DNA from: Bdellovibrionaceae bacterium UBA1609 | GTDB taxonomy: Bacteria; Bdellovibrionota; Bdellovibrionia; Bdellovibrionales; UBA1609 | Reading direction: 5' to 3' | DNA length: 64,000 nucleotides | Assembly: GCA_002321895.1 (NCBI GenBank) | Contig: DCMZ01000003.1 | Location: 725,646 to 789,645 of the forward strand | Part shown: positions 7,680-17,141 of the stretch, piece after piece | How positions within the stretch are numbered: position 1 is the stretch's first letter | How the letters are laid out: each line of letters begins with the position of its first letter | The notes under the pieces: model-generated | Seen by the model: only the letters and a program-made list of their open reading frames with translations | The model's database searches: none | What the model was told of the DNA's origin: nothing | Program-made: the position numbers and the translations under genes

Positions 7680-8963
7680 TTAACCCATGAGATTAGGTAA
7701 AAACATTATCAGACTTGGGAAATAGGTCACAATAAGTAGGGATACGAGTAAAGCAATAATAAATGGCCAAATCTCTTTTACAAAATCTCCAATAGGTACT
7801 TTGGTGACAGAGCATGTGGTGAACATCATTGACCCAAATGGTGGAGTTACACCTCCGAGCATAATATTTACTATCATCACCATACCAAAATGTACTGGGT
7901 CCACACCGAGTTTCACCACAACGGGAACGACCAGAGGTGCTACGATGATCAATGCAGCACCACCTTCTAGAAACATTCCAATAAATAGCAAAAACAAATT
8001 GAGAAGTGCTAGCATGACCCATTTGTTCTCAGTGATGAGCAGGAGTTGCTCGGTGAGCATTTGTGGGATTCGTTCCCAGTTCAGATAGTATCCAAATACA
8101 GAGGCTGAAACGATGATAAGAACTACGGTTCCCGTTCCGTAAATTGTATCTTTTAAAATGGGCTTGATATGCTCCATTTTAAGTTCTTTATATATGAATA
8201 ATCCGATCAGCGCTGAGGCTAGAACAGCAATGGCCCCCGCTTCTGTTGGGGTGAACAATCCAAATCTAAGCCCTAAGATAATCCCAAACGGCAACGAAAG
8301 TGACCAGATGGAATCAATGAATTGAAGGCCAATTTCCTTTTTAGTCGCACGAGATTCTCTGGATGGCTTGTATCCACGTTTTTTGGCAATTAAAAAAACT
8401 GTAAACATTAGTGATGCGGCCATAATAATCCCAGGAACATAACCCGCAGCAAACATTTTACCTACTGAGACCTGTGCAATAAGGGCATAGATAATCATGG
8501 TAATGCCAGGAGGAATAACAGGAGAAATGGCTGAAGATGCTGCTGTGATCGCTGAAGAAAAGGCTTTCCCGTATCCTCGTTGCTCCATCTGAGGCACTAG
8601 AATTTTACTCTGCATGGCTGCATCGGCGTTAGCTGATCCGGATACCCCGCCCATCATTGTACTTAACACCACATTGACCTGTGCCATTCCGCCAATCATA
8701 TGTCCGGTTAACACATCTGCCATCATCATAAGTTTTGCACTTATACCTGAGTAGTTCATAACAGAACCAGCCATTACGAAAAAGGGAATGGCGAGTAGTG
8801 GAAAACTGGCCGTTGCCGTTACAAATTTTTGTAGTACAAACTCAGGAGGCATTCCGGCGTCAAAGAAGGTGAAGTAAAAAATAGAAGCACCAAACAATGC
8901 AAAAGCAATAGGGATGCTAGAAAAGTAAAGTAAGAATACAATAATTACTGGTATATAGGCCAT
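7680..8963 (-). CDS. dctM: TRAP transporter large permease subunit DctM
   Basis: The product is about 427 residues with 12 or so hydrophobic segments, the standard length for the TRAP large subunit. Family features include the N-terminal FLLYFSSIPIAFALFG, the conserved GGVSGSANADAAMQSKILVPQM region, SAISPVIPPGITMIIY and the C-terminal GGVTPPFGSMMFTTC. I place the start at the ATG at 8963: AAGGGAG precedes it at good distance, inside the end of dctQ, whereas the longer frame to 8987 overlaps dctQ by 23 bases and lacks such a site. TRAP permeases use a sodium gradient to import organic acids, often carboxylates or sialic acid, handed over by DctP. It is the last gene of the operon. Confidence 0.92.
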   Translation of the reverse strand: MAYIPVIIVFLLYFSSIPIAFALFGASIFYFTFFDAGMPPEFVLQKFVTATASFPLLAIPFFVMAGSVMNYSGISAKLMMMADVLTGHMIGGMAQVNVVLSTMMGGVSGSANADAAMQSKILVPQMEQRGYGKAFSSAITAASSAISPVIPPGITMIIYALIAQVSVGKMFAAGYVPGIIMAASLMFTVFLIAKKRGYKPSRESRATKKEIGLQFIDSIWSLSLPFGIILGLRFGLFTPTEAGAIAVLASALIGLFIYKELKMEHIKPILKDTIYGTGTVVLIIVSASVFGYYLNWERIPQMLTEQLLLITENKWVMLALLNLFLLFIGMFLEGGAALIIVAPLVVPVVVKLGVDPVHFGMVMIVNIMLGGVTPPFGSMMFTTCSVTKVPIGDFVKEIWPFIIALLVSLLIVTYFPSLIMFLPNLMG

Positions 8964-8964
8964 G

Positions 8965-9453
8965 TTACGCTCCCTTACTTTCTTCACCGAGTTTCAAAAT
9001 ATCCGCCTTAATAAATCCAATGGTATGGAAAGTCATAAGGCCAAAACCAAAAATGAGTGCGGAATTAAAAACGGCCGAAGACACTCCAAGTACCGCGGTA
9101 GGTTTACTCCAAGAAATATGAGTAAAAACAATCGACATATAGAAGATGTAGCCATTGATGAGTAAAAGGAGAACACTCACAAATAGCCGAATGTACTTTT
9201 GAGCCATTTCTGGCATCTTTAGTATCAATACATCTATACCTATATCCATTTTATGCTTGTAAACAGCTGCCGCTCCCACAAAGGTCAACCAAACAAAACA
9301 AATCGTCGGTACTTCTTCAGCCCAGTAGATGGAATAGTTAAATAAATAGCGTAATGATACGTTAACAATAACAATAGAAACCATAGTGATAAGAAAGGTG
9401 CCGCAAATGATTTCCTCGAAGTTTTTAAGGTAGTATTTTGCTCTATTGGCCAT
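8965..9453 (-). CDS. dctQ: TRAP transporter small permease subunit DctQ
   Basis: The product is 162 residues with four predicted membrane helices, as expected for the DctQ subunit that pairs with DctM. The family pattern is visible in RYLFNYSIYWAEEVPTICFVWLTFVGAA followed by a short hydrophilic loop with HKMDIGIDVL. Its start overlaps the end of dctP by 11 bases and it ends one base before the dctM start, so the three subunits are translationally coupled and made together. Confidence 0.9.
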   Translation of the reverse strand: MANRAKYYLKNFEEIICGTFLITMVSIVIVNVSLRYLFNYSIYWAEEVPTICFVWLTFVGAAAVYKHKMDIGIDVLILKMPEMAQKYIRLFVSVLLLLINGYIFYMSIVFTHISWSKPTAVLGVSSAVFNSALIFGFGLMTFHTIGFIKADILKLGEESKGA

Positions 9454-10483
9454 TAGTCTTCTCCTCGGAACGAATCTTAGTTAACTCGTTTTGAATATCA
9501 TCGTACATTTGCATTTTTACACCAGGTAGGGTTTCAAATAGTTTGACGGTTTCTCTTTCAAACGAGGAACGGTCAATTTCGTTGAACTGAACGCCAAAGC
9601 CTTCTAGCTTTTTAACTACATCGGCATGCTTAGATTTTAAAAGGTCCACTTGAGCCTGGGCTTGAAAATCAAATTCATGTTGAATGATTTCTCTATATTT
9701 CTCAGGAATCTTTGCCCAAACTTCCGTTGAGATATATACCCCAGCCACACCAAGAAAGTGGTTGGTGTTGGCCACATTGAGTTTTCCGGTTTCATAAACC
9801 TTGGTGCCTATGTTGGTAAATTCAGATCCTTCAAGTCCATCCACTACACCTTGTTGAATGGCACTAAAAGTTTCACCCCATGGAAGTGGTGTCGCTGTCG
9901 CGCCCATGGCGTTTATCGTTTCGATAAAGAGTTTACTCCCAGGTGTTCTTAGCTTTAATCCTTTTAAATCTTCAGGTGTCTTAACAATCTTACTTGTAAT
10001 TACGTTTCTAAACCCGAAAATATAATTCAGAGAAAGAACTTTGATTCCCTTTTGTTCAAGTTTTTGAATCCATCCTTTTACTAAAGGGGTTTTGGTGAGC
10101 TCAACATACTCATCAAAATTCTTATAGAGCATTGGCCCCACAAGTGCTGTGAACTCAGGTACATAGTCTCCGATATACGAAGGATCTTCCACTGAAATGA
10201 AATAGGCACCTCTAGATACGAGCTCAACACCATCCTTATATGTGGCAATTTGACCTTGTGGGTAGGTGAGAATTTTTACGGCTCCATTGGTTTTCTTTAA
10301 AATTCGCTCTGCAACTTTTTCCATGGAGATGGAAAGGTCCTCTTTGGGGCTGAACACATGGCTGAGCCTGAGAGTAATGGAAAAGTCTTCAGGAGATTGG
10401 GATTTATTTTTACAGCTAAGGCTTAAAAATAGGACTCCTAAGAGTGTCCAATATCCTGTTTGTTTGATGAGTTTGTTTTTCAC
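9443..10483 (-). CDS. dctP: TRAP transporter substrate-binding lipoprotein DctP
   Basis: The product is 346 residues. A lipoprotein signal (GVLFLSLSC, modified Cys about residue 24) means it is tethered rather than free in the periplasm, which is less usual for DctP proteins of Gram-negative bacteria. The binding-protein body shows the family signature EDLKGLKLRTPGS, whose Arg (about R179) normally clamps the substrate carboxylate, followed by GATATPLPWGETFSAIQQGVVDGLEG. The ligand is therefore probably an organic acid. It is 23 bases downstream of a glycerophosphodiesterase gene and overlaps dctQ. Confidence 0.92.
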   Translation of the reverse strand: MKNKLIKQTGYWTLLGVLFLSLSCKNKSQSPEDFSITLRLSHVFSPKEDLSISMEKVAERILKKTNGAVKILTYPQGQIATYKDGVELVSRGAYFISVEDPSYIGDYVPEFTALVGPMLYKNFDEYVELTKTPLVKGWIQKLEQKGIKVLSLNYIFGFRNVITSKIVKTPEDLKGLKLRTPGSKLFIETINAMGATATPLPWGETFSAIQQGVVDGLEGSEFTNIGTKVYETGKLNVANTNHFLGVAGVYISTEVWAKIPEKYREIIQHEFDFQAQAQVDLLKSKHADVVKKLEGFGVQFNEIDRSSFERETVKLFETLPGVKMQMYDDIQNELTKIRSEEKTNGQ

Positions 10484-10506
10484 AATTAGAGCTCCGTTAG
10501 TTGGTT

Positions 10507-11187
10507 CTATTTAATTAAAGGGACGATAGTGGTGGGCAGGTCAGTCATAACTCCGTATACGCCGAGGGATTTCATCAAATCAACGTCTTCAGTAGTGTTT
10601 GCGTTCCATACAGCGACTTTGATGTTATCTTTCTCGCATTGATCTACGAGTCTTTTATCCATAGTGAAAATATTGAGCGCCAGAAGATCAGCTCCGGCAT
10701 CTTTAACTATTTTGGTGGGATCTAAAGGTGTGCCAACCAAAAGGCAGCCAGTATTCAAATTAGAACTGCGATCATTAAGACTGCGGATGAGATAGTGATT
10801 AAAGCAAATAACGGTACAGTGTTCGTAGGCATCCAATTTATCCATAATGGATAAAAGTTCCGACTCGACTCCCAAGACTTTACTTTCAATAAAAAGGTGT
10901 ACGTTATTTTTTATTGTGAGTTGGAGTACTTCTTCTAGGGTAGGTATCTTTTCGCCCATGCCGGCATCGGCTTTTCGGATCTCAGCTAAGGTCAAATCCT
11001 CAACTTTTCCGTTGAGATTGGTGGTTCGATCAAGAGTATCGTCATGGAGAACAATGAGCTGACCATCCTTTGACTGGCGAACATCTATTTCAATGCCGTC
11101 CACTCCGCAATCGATGGCTTTTTGAATCCCCAGTAGGGTATTCTCAGGCCACTCGTCTTTTGCGCCTCTATGTCCAATCACCAACAT
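10507..11187 (-). CDS. ugpQ: Glycerophosphodiester phosphodiesterase
   Basis: This 226-residue cytoplasmic enzyme hydrolyses glycerophosphodiesters to glycerol-3-phosphate and an alcohol. All GDPD signatures are present: HRG with PENT (H6, R7, E15), EIDV (E33, D35) and LHDDTLDRTT (H48). The length matches short UgpQ-type enzymes without a signal peptide. It heads the operon with the TRAP transporter genes, 23 bases upstream of dctP. UgpQ usually works with an ABC importer, so pairing with TRAP is uncommon and may hint that the transported acid is linked to phospholipid head-group use. Confidence 0.88.
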   Translation of the reverse strand: MLVIGHRGAKDEWPENTLLGIQKAIDCGVDGIEIDVRQSKDGQLIVLHDDTLDRTTNLNGKVEDLTLAEIRKADAGMGEKIPTLEEVLQLTIKNNVHLFIESKVLGVESELLSIMDKLDAYEHCTVICFNHYLIRSLNDRSSNLNTGCLLVGTPLDPTKIVKDAGADLLALNIFTMDKRLVDQCEKDNIKVAVWNANTTEDVDLMKSLGVYGVMTDLPTTIVPLIK

Positions 11188-11403
11188 GAGTTTTTGTCCT
11201 ATCTTATTGAATAACAGATACTTAGAGGATTCAGTTTGGAAAATCCATCAATTCAGTTTTATCAGTAAACTATTCACCATGATTTACTTCCTAGATGGGT
11301 ACATTGGAGTGTTCTGAGTCATTAAAGCGAGTGTTTAATGGTTTTTAGGTTAGGATCTGGGATTTCATTGGATTTTTTTCAAAAGGAATATGTAAAATGA
11401 AGA

Positions 11404-12336
11404 GTGAGTTGGATTCATTACGTATTTAGAAAAAAGACAAATAGGCAAAAATATAAACCTGTAATTCTAATTACGGGCTGTAGTTCAGGGATAGGCTATG
11501 CCCTTGCTGAACTTCTTCATGATCAAATGGAGTATCGGGTTGCTATCACAGCAAGGGAAAAGTCTTTAAAAACTCTGTATGACAGATTCGAAGAGTCAGA
11601 GCGGTTTATAATCCGTCCATTGGATGTGACCAGTGAAATCAGTCGACAGGAATGTATAGACTCTATTTGCGAGAAATGGGGTTCTGTAAATGTCTTAGTG
11701 AACAACGCTGGTATTAGTTACCGAAGTGTTGTTGAGCACATGGATGAGGAGTCAGAGCTTCATCAAATGGAAACCAACTATCTCGGGCCTATTAATCTGA
11801 TCCGATTGGTTCTTCCAAGTATGCGCCGAATTGGTAGAGGAAAGATTATTAATGTCTCTTCTGTGAGTGGAATGTTGGCTATGCCTACAATGTCTTCTTA
11901 CAGTGCTTCGAAGTTTGCGTTGGAAGGTGCTAGTGAAGCTCTATGGTACGAGATGAAGCCTTTGGGAATCAATGTAAGCATAATTCAAACGGGATTTATT
12001 AGGTCAAAGTCTTTTGAGAATGTCTACTATTCAAAAAAAGCTGAGGTTTGTTCCATTTCAAAGGATCAGGCCTACTGTGACTATTATGCCAACATGACTC
12101 CTTTCGTGGCGAAGATGATGAGTCTATCGTTGACCAGTCCAGAGAAACTAGCCAAGTTAATTTTAAATGTAGTTCGGACGGAAAAGCCGCGCCTTAGGAT
12201 TCCTGGAACTTTAGATGCTTACTTCTTCTATTATTTGCGGCGACTTATACCGCGAAGATTTTTTCATGAAATTCTATTTTGGTGCCTGCCCAATGCTAAG
12301 CACTGGGCTAAAGACTACAGCAATCTTAGAAAATAG
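11404..12336 (+). CDS. Short-chain dehydrogenase/reductase
   Basis: This 310-residue SDR has the NAD(P)-binding TGCSSGIG (residues 24-31), LVNNAG and the catalytic Ser-Tyr-Lys set (INVSSVSG then SSYSASK). It is longer at the C-terminus than the classical 250-residue enzymes, with an aromatic and basic tail (AYFFYYLRRLIPRRFF) suggesting membrane association, as in SDRs acting on lipids. The start is GTG; there is no perfect ribosome site, so the start is uncertain by a few codons. It stands alone, ending 8 bases short of the convergent oligopeptide-binding protein gene. Substrate unknown. Confidence 0.85.
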   Translation: MSWIHYVFRKKTNRQKYKPVILITGCSSGIGYALAELLHDQMEYRVAITAREKSLKTLYDRFEESERFIIRPLDVTSEISRQECIDSICEKWGSVNVLVNNAGISYRSVVEHMDEESELHQMETNYLGPINLIRLVLPSMRRIGRGKIINVSSVSGMLAMPTMSSYSASKFALEGASEALWYEMKPLGINVSIIQTGFIRSKSFENVYYSKKAEVCSISKDQAYCDYYANMTPFVAKMMSLSLTSPEKLAKLILNVVRTEKPRLRIPGTLDAYFFYYLRRLIPRRFFHEILFWCLPNAKHWAKDYSNLRK

Positions 12337-12344
12337 AAATTCAA

Positions 12345-14090
12345 CTAACGCTGAATATCCACATATTTATAAACATTGTTAATGAGTCCATTGGGTCGAT
12401 AGCCCACTACATGTTTGTGATAGAGAGCTAAGCGTTTAAGGTAGTAACTCATTGCGCGAGGATGATCAGCGAGTACTAAATCTTCGGCTTTATGGATCAA
12501 TTGAACTCTACGTTCTCCGGGCTCCATAAATTCGATTTCAGAAAAGAGCTTTTCATACTGCTCGTTTTCGTATTGTGCTGAATTGGGTCCTGGGGGGAGG
12601 CTGACTTTACTCAGTAGAAATAGAAAGTTTTGAGGGTCGGGATAGTCGCCTTGCCAGCCGCCAATGGAAAACTGTATCTCGCCATTGCGCGCTTTCTCCA
12701 AAAAACCAGGAAATGAATTGGGAACAATCTTTATTTTGATGCCGACCTTTTTAAGACTGACTTTAAAAAATTCAGCCATTTGTCGCGACGAGGTTCCAGA
12801 ACCTCTCACATCATAAATAATTTCTGGAAGACCTTTACCGTCTGGGTGTCCGGCATCGGCTAAAAGCTTCTTTGCCTTTTCGATGCTGAATTCTGGAATC
12901 TTGCTAGTGTCATTGCGAAACCCTTCCAGACCGGGGGTGAGTACTCCTGAAGTGTGTACTCCTAGATGGTTTAGAAACTTTTCGTTGAATACTTTGAAAT
13001 CGATGGCGTGAGAGACGGCTGTTCTCAAAAACTTATTCTTAGCTCCGCCGACATGAGGATCCTTCATGTTAAATTCCAACCAGAACATAAGTGCTGGAGT
13101 GTAGCTATGGAGGCTAATGCCTTTCTTTTTAAGATCGTCAGTGAGGCCCATCGAGGAGGTCATGACCTGGGAGAAGTTGTCTTTAGGGATTCCAGAAACA
13201 TCAGTTTTTCCAGCCATAAAGTTGAGCCATGCGGGTTGGCTTTCCTTGAAAATATGAAACTCTACCACATCTACCAATGGAAGGGTCTTTCCTTCCAGTT
13301 TGGCCATGGCAGGCTCTTTTACTCCTTCGGGAATCTGGGGATATAGCTCCTTACGGTAGTTCATGTTCTTTTTAAGAATAAGTTTAGAGCCTTGTATGAA
13401 TTGATCTAATACATAGGGTCCGGTGCCAACGGCATTGGTTATTAAGTGATGGTGGCCGTGTTTTTCTATCACTTCCTGGGCGACTGGTGCCGTGAATCCC
13501 ATGGCCAAGATATGCACGAGTTGTGGGAAAGGTTTTTCCAGTACAATTTTTAGAGTGTAATCATCTATAACCTCAAATCCCTCAACGGACTGTTTTAAAG
13601 CCACGGTGTCGGATTCTTTTGAGAGCCCCTTCATAAACAGGTTATATCCTTTTACCTTTCCATCAAAAATCCAAGTTCCAGGAGAGGTCACTTCCGGAAT
13701 TCCAATGCGCTTCCAGGCATAAATAAAATCTTGCGCTTTGAGCTCACGTGGACCTTTAAAAGCTTCATTAGAATGGAATAGAACGCCCTTTTTAATTTTA
13801 ATGATGTACTCAAGTCCATTTTTTGAAATTTCAGGTAGGCTTTCCGCAAGCAGGGGTTCAAGGGTAAAGGGACGCTTGTGATAGTTATATTGGTAGAGGC
13901 TTTCATTCATTAACGGCATGACGGATAGGGAGATGGAATCATAAGCTCTTGCGGGGTCGAGAGTTTTAACATCATCTGACAAAGGGACTCTTAGGGTTTT
14001 TACACCAGTATCAAGATTCTTTTTTGTACAAGAGATGAGAGGTAACAAAACGAGTGTGGTAATAAACAAGGATTTTAATTTCATCGTCAT
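12345..14090 (-). CDS. Peptide/nickel ABC transporter substrate-binding lipoprotein
   Basis: The product is 581 residues with a lipoprotein signal (FITTLVLLPLISC, Cys about residue 21) and the full SBP_bac_5 (OppA/DppA) architecture. Family landmarks are TLDPARAYDSISLSVMPLMNESLYQY near the N-terminus, GTGPYVLDQFIQGSKLIL in the middle and GWQGDYPDPQNFL with ALYHKHVVGYRPN near the end. It would capture oligopeptides or similar ligands for an ABC importer, but no permease or ATPase genes lie beside it, so it must use a distant transporter. It is the first or only gene of its unit. Confidence 0.88.
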   Translation of the reverse strand: MTMKLKSLFITTLVLLPLISCTKKNLDTGVKTLRVPLSDDVKTLDPARAYDSISLSVMPLMNESLYQYNYHKRPFTLEPLLAESLPEISKNGLEYIIKIKKGVLFHSNEAFKGPRELKAQDFIYAWKRIGIPEVTSPGTWIFDGKVKGYNLFMKGLSKESDTVALKQSVEGFEVIDDYTLKIVLEKPFPQLVHILAMGFTAPVAQEVIEKHGHHHLITNAVGTGPYVLDQFIQGSKLILKKNMNYRKELYPQIPEGVKEPAMAKLEGKTLPLVDVVEFHIFKESQPAWLNFMAGKTDVSGIPKDNFSQVMTSSMGLTDDLKKKGISLHSYTPALMFWLEFNMKDPHVGGAKNKFLRTAVSHAIDFKVFNEKFLNHLGVHTSGVLTPGLEGFRNDTSKIPEFSIEKAKKLLADAGHPDGKGLPEIIYDVRGSGTSSRQMAEFFKVSLKKVGIKIKIVPNSFPGFLEKARNGEIQFSIGGWQGDYPDPQNFLFLLSKVSLPPGPNSAQYENEQYEKLFSEIEFMEPGERRVQLIHKAEDLVLADHPRAMSYYLKRLALYHKHVVGYRPNGLINNVYKYVDIQR

Positions 14091-14154
14091 AGCCTTTAGG
14101 TAAAAAGTACTATCGATAACCTATTCATAATTTCAGTAATTTACAATGAAGAAC

Positions 14155-14901
14155 CTAAAAAAGAACATCTGCATTGAAAACAAGTCCTATGGTGCCTGAT
14201 AGCGGATTGGCTCGATCCACTAGAGGCGAGTTTTCAGCCACAGAACTGTACTTCCTTTTTGTGATCTCTATATCAATTCGGTAACTTTCGTTAATCTGTA
14301 TAGAGTTTATTAGAGTAAAGAATGTAGACGATCCAGCCCTTGAAGGCTGATAAGCTGGATAAACTACGGCCTCATGAGGGCTAACACCAAAAAAATAGTC
14401 GATATACTTTTTATTAAACTCACGGTATCCAATTTTTGGAATCAATATCCATTTTTTTTCTAAGACGGGGAATTTGTAGATCAGATAAAGCTCGGTTAAT
14501 TGGCCAGCATCTTTGCCAAGAACATCATAAAGAGTACTTAAGTGCAAAAGCAAAACTCGCATCCATGGTCCCGCGTACACACCGGGTAGTCTTTCTTGGA
14601 CGGAGCTTGAGCGATAGGAAAACCCCTTAAACTGAGCGCTAAAGCCCACATCAAAAAGCGTGTTGTCTGGGAAAAAGGTATAAAGTCCCTCGAGGCCACG
14701 AAGAGTGATTCGATCTTTTTTCCAAAAAATCAAAGGTGCTGGGGTAAGAGTGAAATCACCGTTTGAGGCTCGATTGTTAACATAGACGTCTTCGTGAAAC
14801 GATAAGGCAATCCCTAATTTTAAAGGTGTTGCTGGTGCGGCAAATGAGGTTAGGCAGCAAATACATATAGCTAAAAAGAGGAAGACCCGAAAGAGAATCA
14901 T
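14155..14901 (-). CDS. MipA/OmpV-like outer-membrane protein
   Basis: The product is 248 residues with a cleavable signal peptide (LAICICCLTSFA then APATPL). The mature chain is made of alternating amphipathic strands and ends with a C-terminal Phe (GTIGLVFNADVLF), the usual signature of an outer-membrane barrel. The phrase ITLRGLEGLYTFFPDNTLFDVGF resembles the early part of MipA/OmpV proteins, as does the overall length of about 250. It lies 64 bases upstream of the oligopeptide-binding protein gene on the same strand and 24 bases downstream of a DUF3750 lipoprotein gene. Confidence 0.65.
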   Translation of the reverse strand: MILFRVFLFLAICICCLTSFAAPATPLKLGIALSFHEDVYVNNRASNGDFTLTPAPLIFWKKDRITLRGLEGLYTFFPDNTLFDVGFSAQFKGFSYRSSSVQERLPGVYAGPWMRVLLLHLSTLYDVLGKDAGQLTELYLIYKFPVLEKKWILIPKIGYREFNKKYIDYFFGVSPHEAVVYPAYQPSRAGSSTFFTLINSIQINESYRIDIEITKRKYSSVAENSPLVDRANPLSGTIGLVFNADVLF

Positions 14902-14925
14902 AGAGAGATTGTATCTTATCCGGGA

Positions 14926-15660
14926 TTAATCCCCAAACACTGGAGCGTCGGAAAAGCCAATGCGCCCGATTAATGGCATTTTTAAAGCAGGGCGTAGAAT
15001 ATCTACTCCAAAATTAAGTCCCAAAAGGTTGACTTCTATGCCTTCACCAAGACCTAGAGTAAGCCCAAACATCCCATAGAGGCTGAGCTGTACACCCGTA
15101 CCTGATTCTGAAAATCCCACAAAATCACCATCGTTGATCCAATCTTTTCCTACGGCCGTTGGGGGTAATTCCACTTGGAGTTCATCCACATTTCGAATGA
15201 CGTGAGAGATGAACGTGTTGCTGTTTGGCCCAGGGTAAAGTCTGTAAAATCTCTGATAGGGATAGGATGCGATGGCCGCTTTAATTTTGGGGATGGCCCT
15301 TTCGGCGATTTCTCCTCTAAGGTCTGTGATCAAATCGGGATCATTGCCGTACCACTGGCGGTCCGGAAGATCTTCGCTTCCAACCACTGCAGGTCCACCT
15401 CGTCGCGCACTCCATCCCAGCACATGATAAACTTGGTATGTGTCGGCACCTTTTTCTTTAAAGGCAATCCATGAGTGTACAGCCAAATATTTGTGCCAGT
15501 TAAAAGTACGAGCCGCATAGACTTGAACCACAGCCGATTGTTCTTCGGAGGGCTTGGGGGCTATGCCTACACTATCGCGCGAAGCGGTTCGCCAATCACC
15601 GTGGCTGCACCCAGTAAGTAAAAAGAAAATAAAAGCGAAAAAATAGAATTTAGTTGCCAT
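14926..15660 (-). CDS. DUF3750 family lipoprotein
   Basis: The product is 244 residues with a lipoprotein signal (FAFIFFLLTGC). The body matches what I know of DUF3750: VHSWIAFKEKGADTYQVYHVLGW, a central PNSNTFISHVIRNV and a C-terminal region of short hydrophobic Gly-rich stretches (GMFGLTLGLGEGIEVNLLGLNFGVDILRPALKMP). The NSNTF segment is typical of a conserved Asn/Thr site. No biochemical function is established for the family. It is followed closely by a MipA-like barrel gene on the same strand, so an envelope role is likely. Confidence 0.8.
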   Translation of the reverse strand: MATKFYFFAFIFFLLTGCSHGDWRTASRDSVGIAPKPSEEQSAVVQVYAARTFNWHKYLAVHSWIAFKEKGADTYQVYHVLGWSARRGGPAVVGSEDLPDRQWYGNDPDLITDLRGEIAERAIPKIKAAIASYPYQRFYRLYPGPNSNTFISHVIRNVDELQVELPPTAVGKDWINDGDFVGFSESGTGVQLSLYGMFGLTLGLGEGIEVNLLGLNFGVDILRPALKMPLIGRIGFSDAPVFGD

Positions 15661-15762
15661 TTAACACCGGTCGCTAAAAGAAAAAGGTTCGGGCACAAAG
15701 AACTACATTCGTAGGCGTAACGGTCTTAGGAGTCAATTGGATTTGATTTTACTATTTGGTAT

Positions 15763-16260
15763 TCACTTAAGTTGAAGAGCCATAAGAATACAATCAAAAT
15801 ATTGACCATTGAGCTTACGATAGTTTTTGATGACACCTTCTTGCTGAAAATCAAACTTTTCATAGAGGCCAATGGCTGCTTCATTGGTGGAATAAACATT
15901 CAGTTCCAACTTTTCAATGCCAATACTTTTTGATTTCTCAATGGCACTTTTTAACAACATGCTGCCTACACCCTTTTCTCTATAGGACGCAATCACACCC
16001 ATGCCTAATTGGCCTCTATGACTAAGGCGTGGATTAGGATCACAAGTGACATCACACCAACCGACGACTTCATTATTTAAAAGGGCAAAATAAGAAGGTT
16101 GATTGTTGGCAATAAGTTGTCCTTGGAACTCTCTCACCTGATCCAGTTCGGGCGCTTGAATCATTTCTATATGAACTTGCTCGTTGGCCACTTCCGACAG
16201 GGCTTTGTGAAAGCTCTCCATGTGCTCCATATCTGCATAAACAATTTGAAATTCTGTCAT
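15763..16260 (-). CDS. GNAT-family N-acetyltransferase
   Basis: The start is placed at the ATG at 16260 because GGGAGG precedes it by 7 bases; the frame extends 11 codons further without a better site. The 165-residue protein is a single GNAT domain: LGMGVIASYREKGVGSMLLKSAIEKSKS carries the acetyl-CoA pyrophosphate-binding R-x-x-G-x-G/A loop, followed by KLELNVYSTNEAAIGLYEKFDFQQEG, typical of RimI/RimL-like enzymes acting on amines. Substrate cannot be told. It seems monocistronic. Confidence 0.88.
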   Translation of the reverse strand: MTEFQIVYADMEHMESFHKALSEVANEQVHIEMIQAPELDQVREFQGQLIANNQPSYFALLNNEVVGWCDVTCDPNPRLSHRGQLGMGVIASYREKGVGSMLLKSAIEKSKSIGIEKLELNVYSTNEAAIGLYEKFDFQQEGVIKNYRKLNGQYFDCILMALQLK

Positions 16261-16347
16261 GGTTCGCCCTCCCAATTGGTCCATTATAAACATTAAAAGG
16301 GCTCTGTTGGTAGTAGACTTTGTCTATGTGGTCTAAGCTGTGGATCT

Positions 16348-17130
16348 CTATCGTAGGCACTGAGGTTTATTCGGTGTGGCCTGGTAAATAGGAGTGTATT
16401 TAGACAGATGTCGACTTAAATTCCGGATACGTGTGCTGTTTGCGGGATGAGTGGACAGAATTTCTGGAGGAGACCCTTTTGAGTTACTGGCCATGTTTTG
16501 CCATAGCTCCACAGCCCCTCTAGGGTTAAACCCTGCCTTTGACATGTATTCAAGACCCAGTAGATCCGCCTCGCTTTCATGTTTTCGACTAAAAGGTAAC
16601 AACACTCCAAATTGGGCACCAAGTCCCAATCCCGCCAAGATAAGGTTGTTCTTTTCACTGCGTTCGCTGCCCAAGGCCACCTCAGTGGCCTGGAGTCCCA
16701 ATTGGGTGACAAGGGCTTGAGACACTCTCTCGTTTCCGTGGTTAGCTAAAACATGACCAATTTCATGGCCAATAACGGCAGCCAGTTGATGTTGCGATTG
16801 AGCAAAGTTGAGCATGCCCGTGTGAACTCCAATATTTTTTCCCGGAAGAGCAAATGCGTTGAGAGACTTGTCTTGAAAGATTCTCACTTTCCAGGAGCGT
16901 GGATTTTCACCAATGGCGCTAAGCAAGCGATCCGTAATGCATCTTACGTATCGGTTGTCTTTGGAGTTGCGGCTAATGGGAACCTCCTTTTGCATTTGCT
17001 CAAAGGATTGGTCACCCATATCTGACATTTGGCGATTTCCCATAAGCAGCAATTGATTACGTCCTGTAGGAGAGGTGGTACAGGCTAAGATCAAAAGAGG
17101 CAGAAGGAATAAACTAAAATAGATTTTCAT
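16348..17130 (-). CDS. M48-family metalloprotease lipoprotein
   Basis: The product is 260 residues with a lipoprotein signal (SLFLLPLLILAC, Cys about residue 17). The zinc site HEIGH (in AAVIGHEIGHVLANHGNER) and the third ligand in HESEADLLGLEYMSKAGFNP are both present, so it should be active. The combination of lipoprotein and single M48 domain is that of LoiP/YcaL/BepA-type outer-membrane quality-control proteases, but without the TPR domain of BepA. It is 11 bases downstream of an ABC exporter gene. Confidence 0.9.
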   Translation of the reverse strand: MKIYFSLFLLPLLILACTTSPTGRNQLLLMGNRQMSDMGDQSFEQMQKEVPISRNSKDNRYVRCITDRLLSAIGENPRSWKVRIFQDKSLNAFALPGKNIGVHTGMLNFAQSQHQLAAVIGHEIGHVLANHGNERVSQALVTQLGLQATEVALGSERSEKNNLILAGLGLGAQFGVLLPFSRKHESEADLLGLEYMSKAGFNPRGAVELWQNMASNSKGSPPEILSTHPANSTRIRNLSRHLSKYTPIYQATPNKPQCLR

Positions 17131-17141
17131 CGGATTTTCTC

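Noticed and set aside
13008..13346. 112-codon plus-strand frame inside the oligopeptide-binding protein gene
   Set aside because: It is antisense to a conserved SBP_bac_5 region; length is explained by codon use of the real gene.
16314..16326. TAGAC-TTT-GTCTA palindrome between the GNAT and M48 genes
   Set aside because: The arms are only five bases, there is no T-run and no clear promoter context; within chance expectation.
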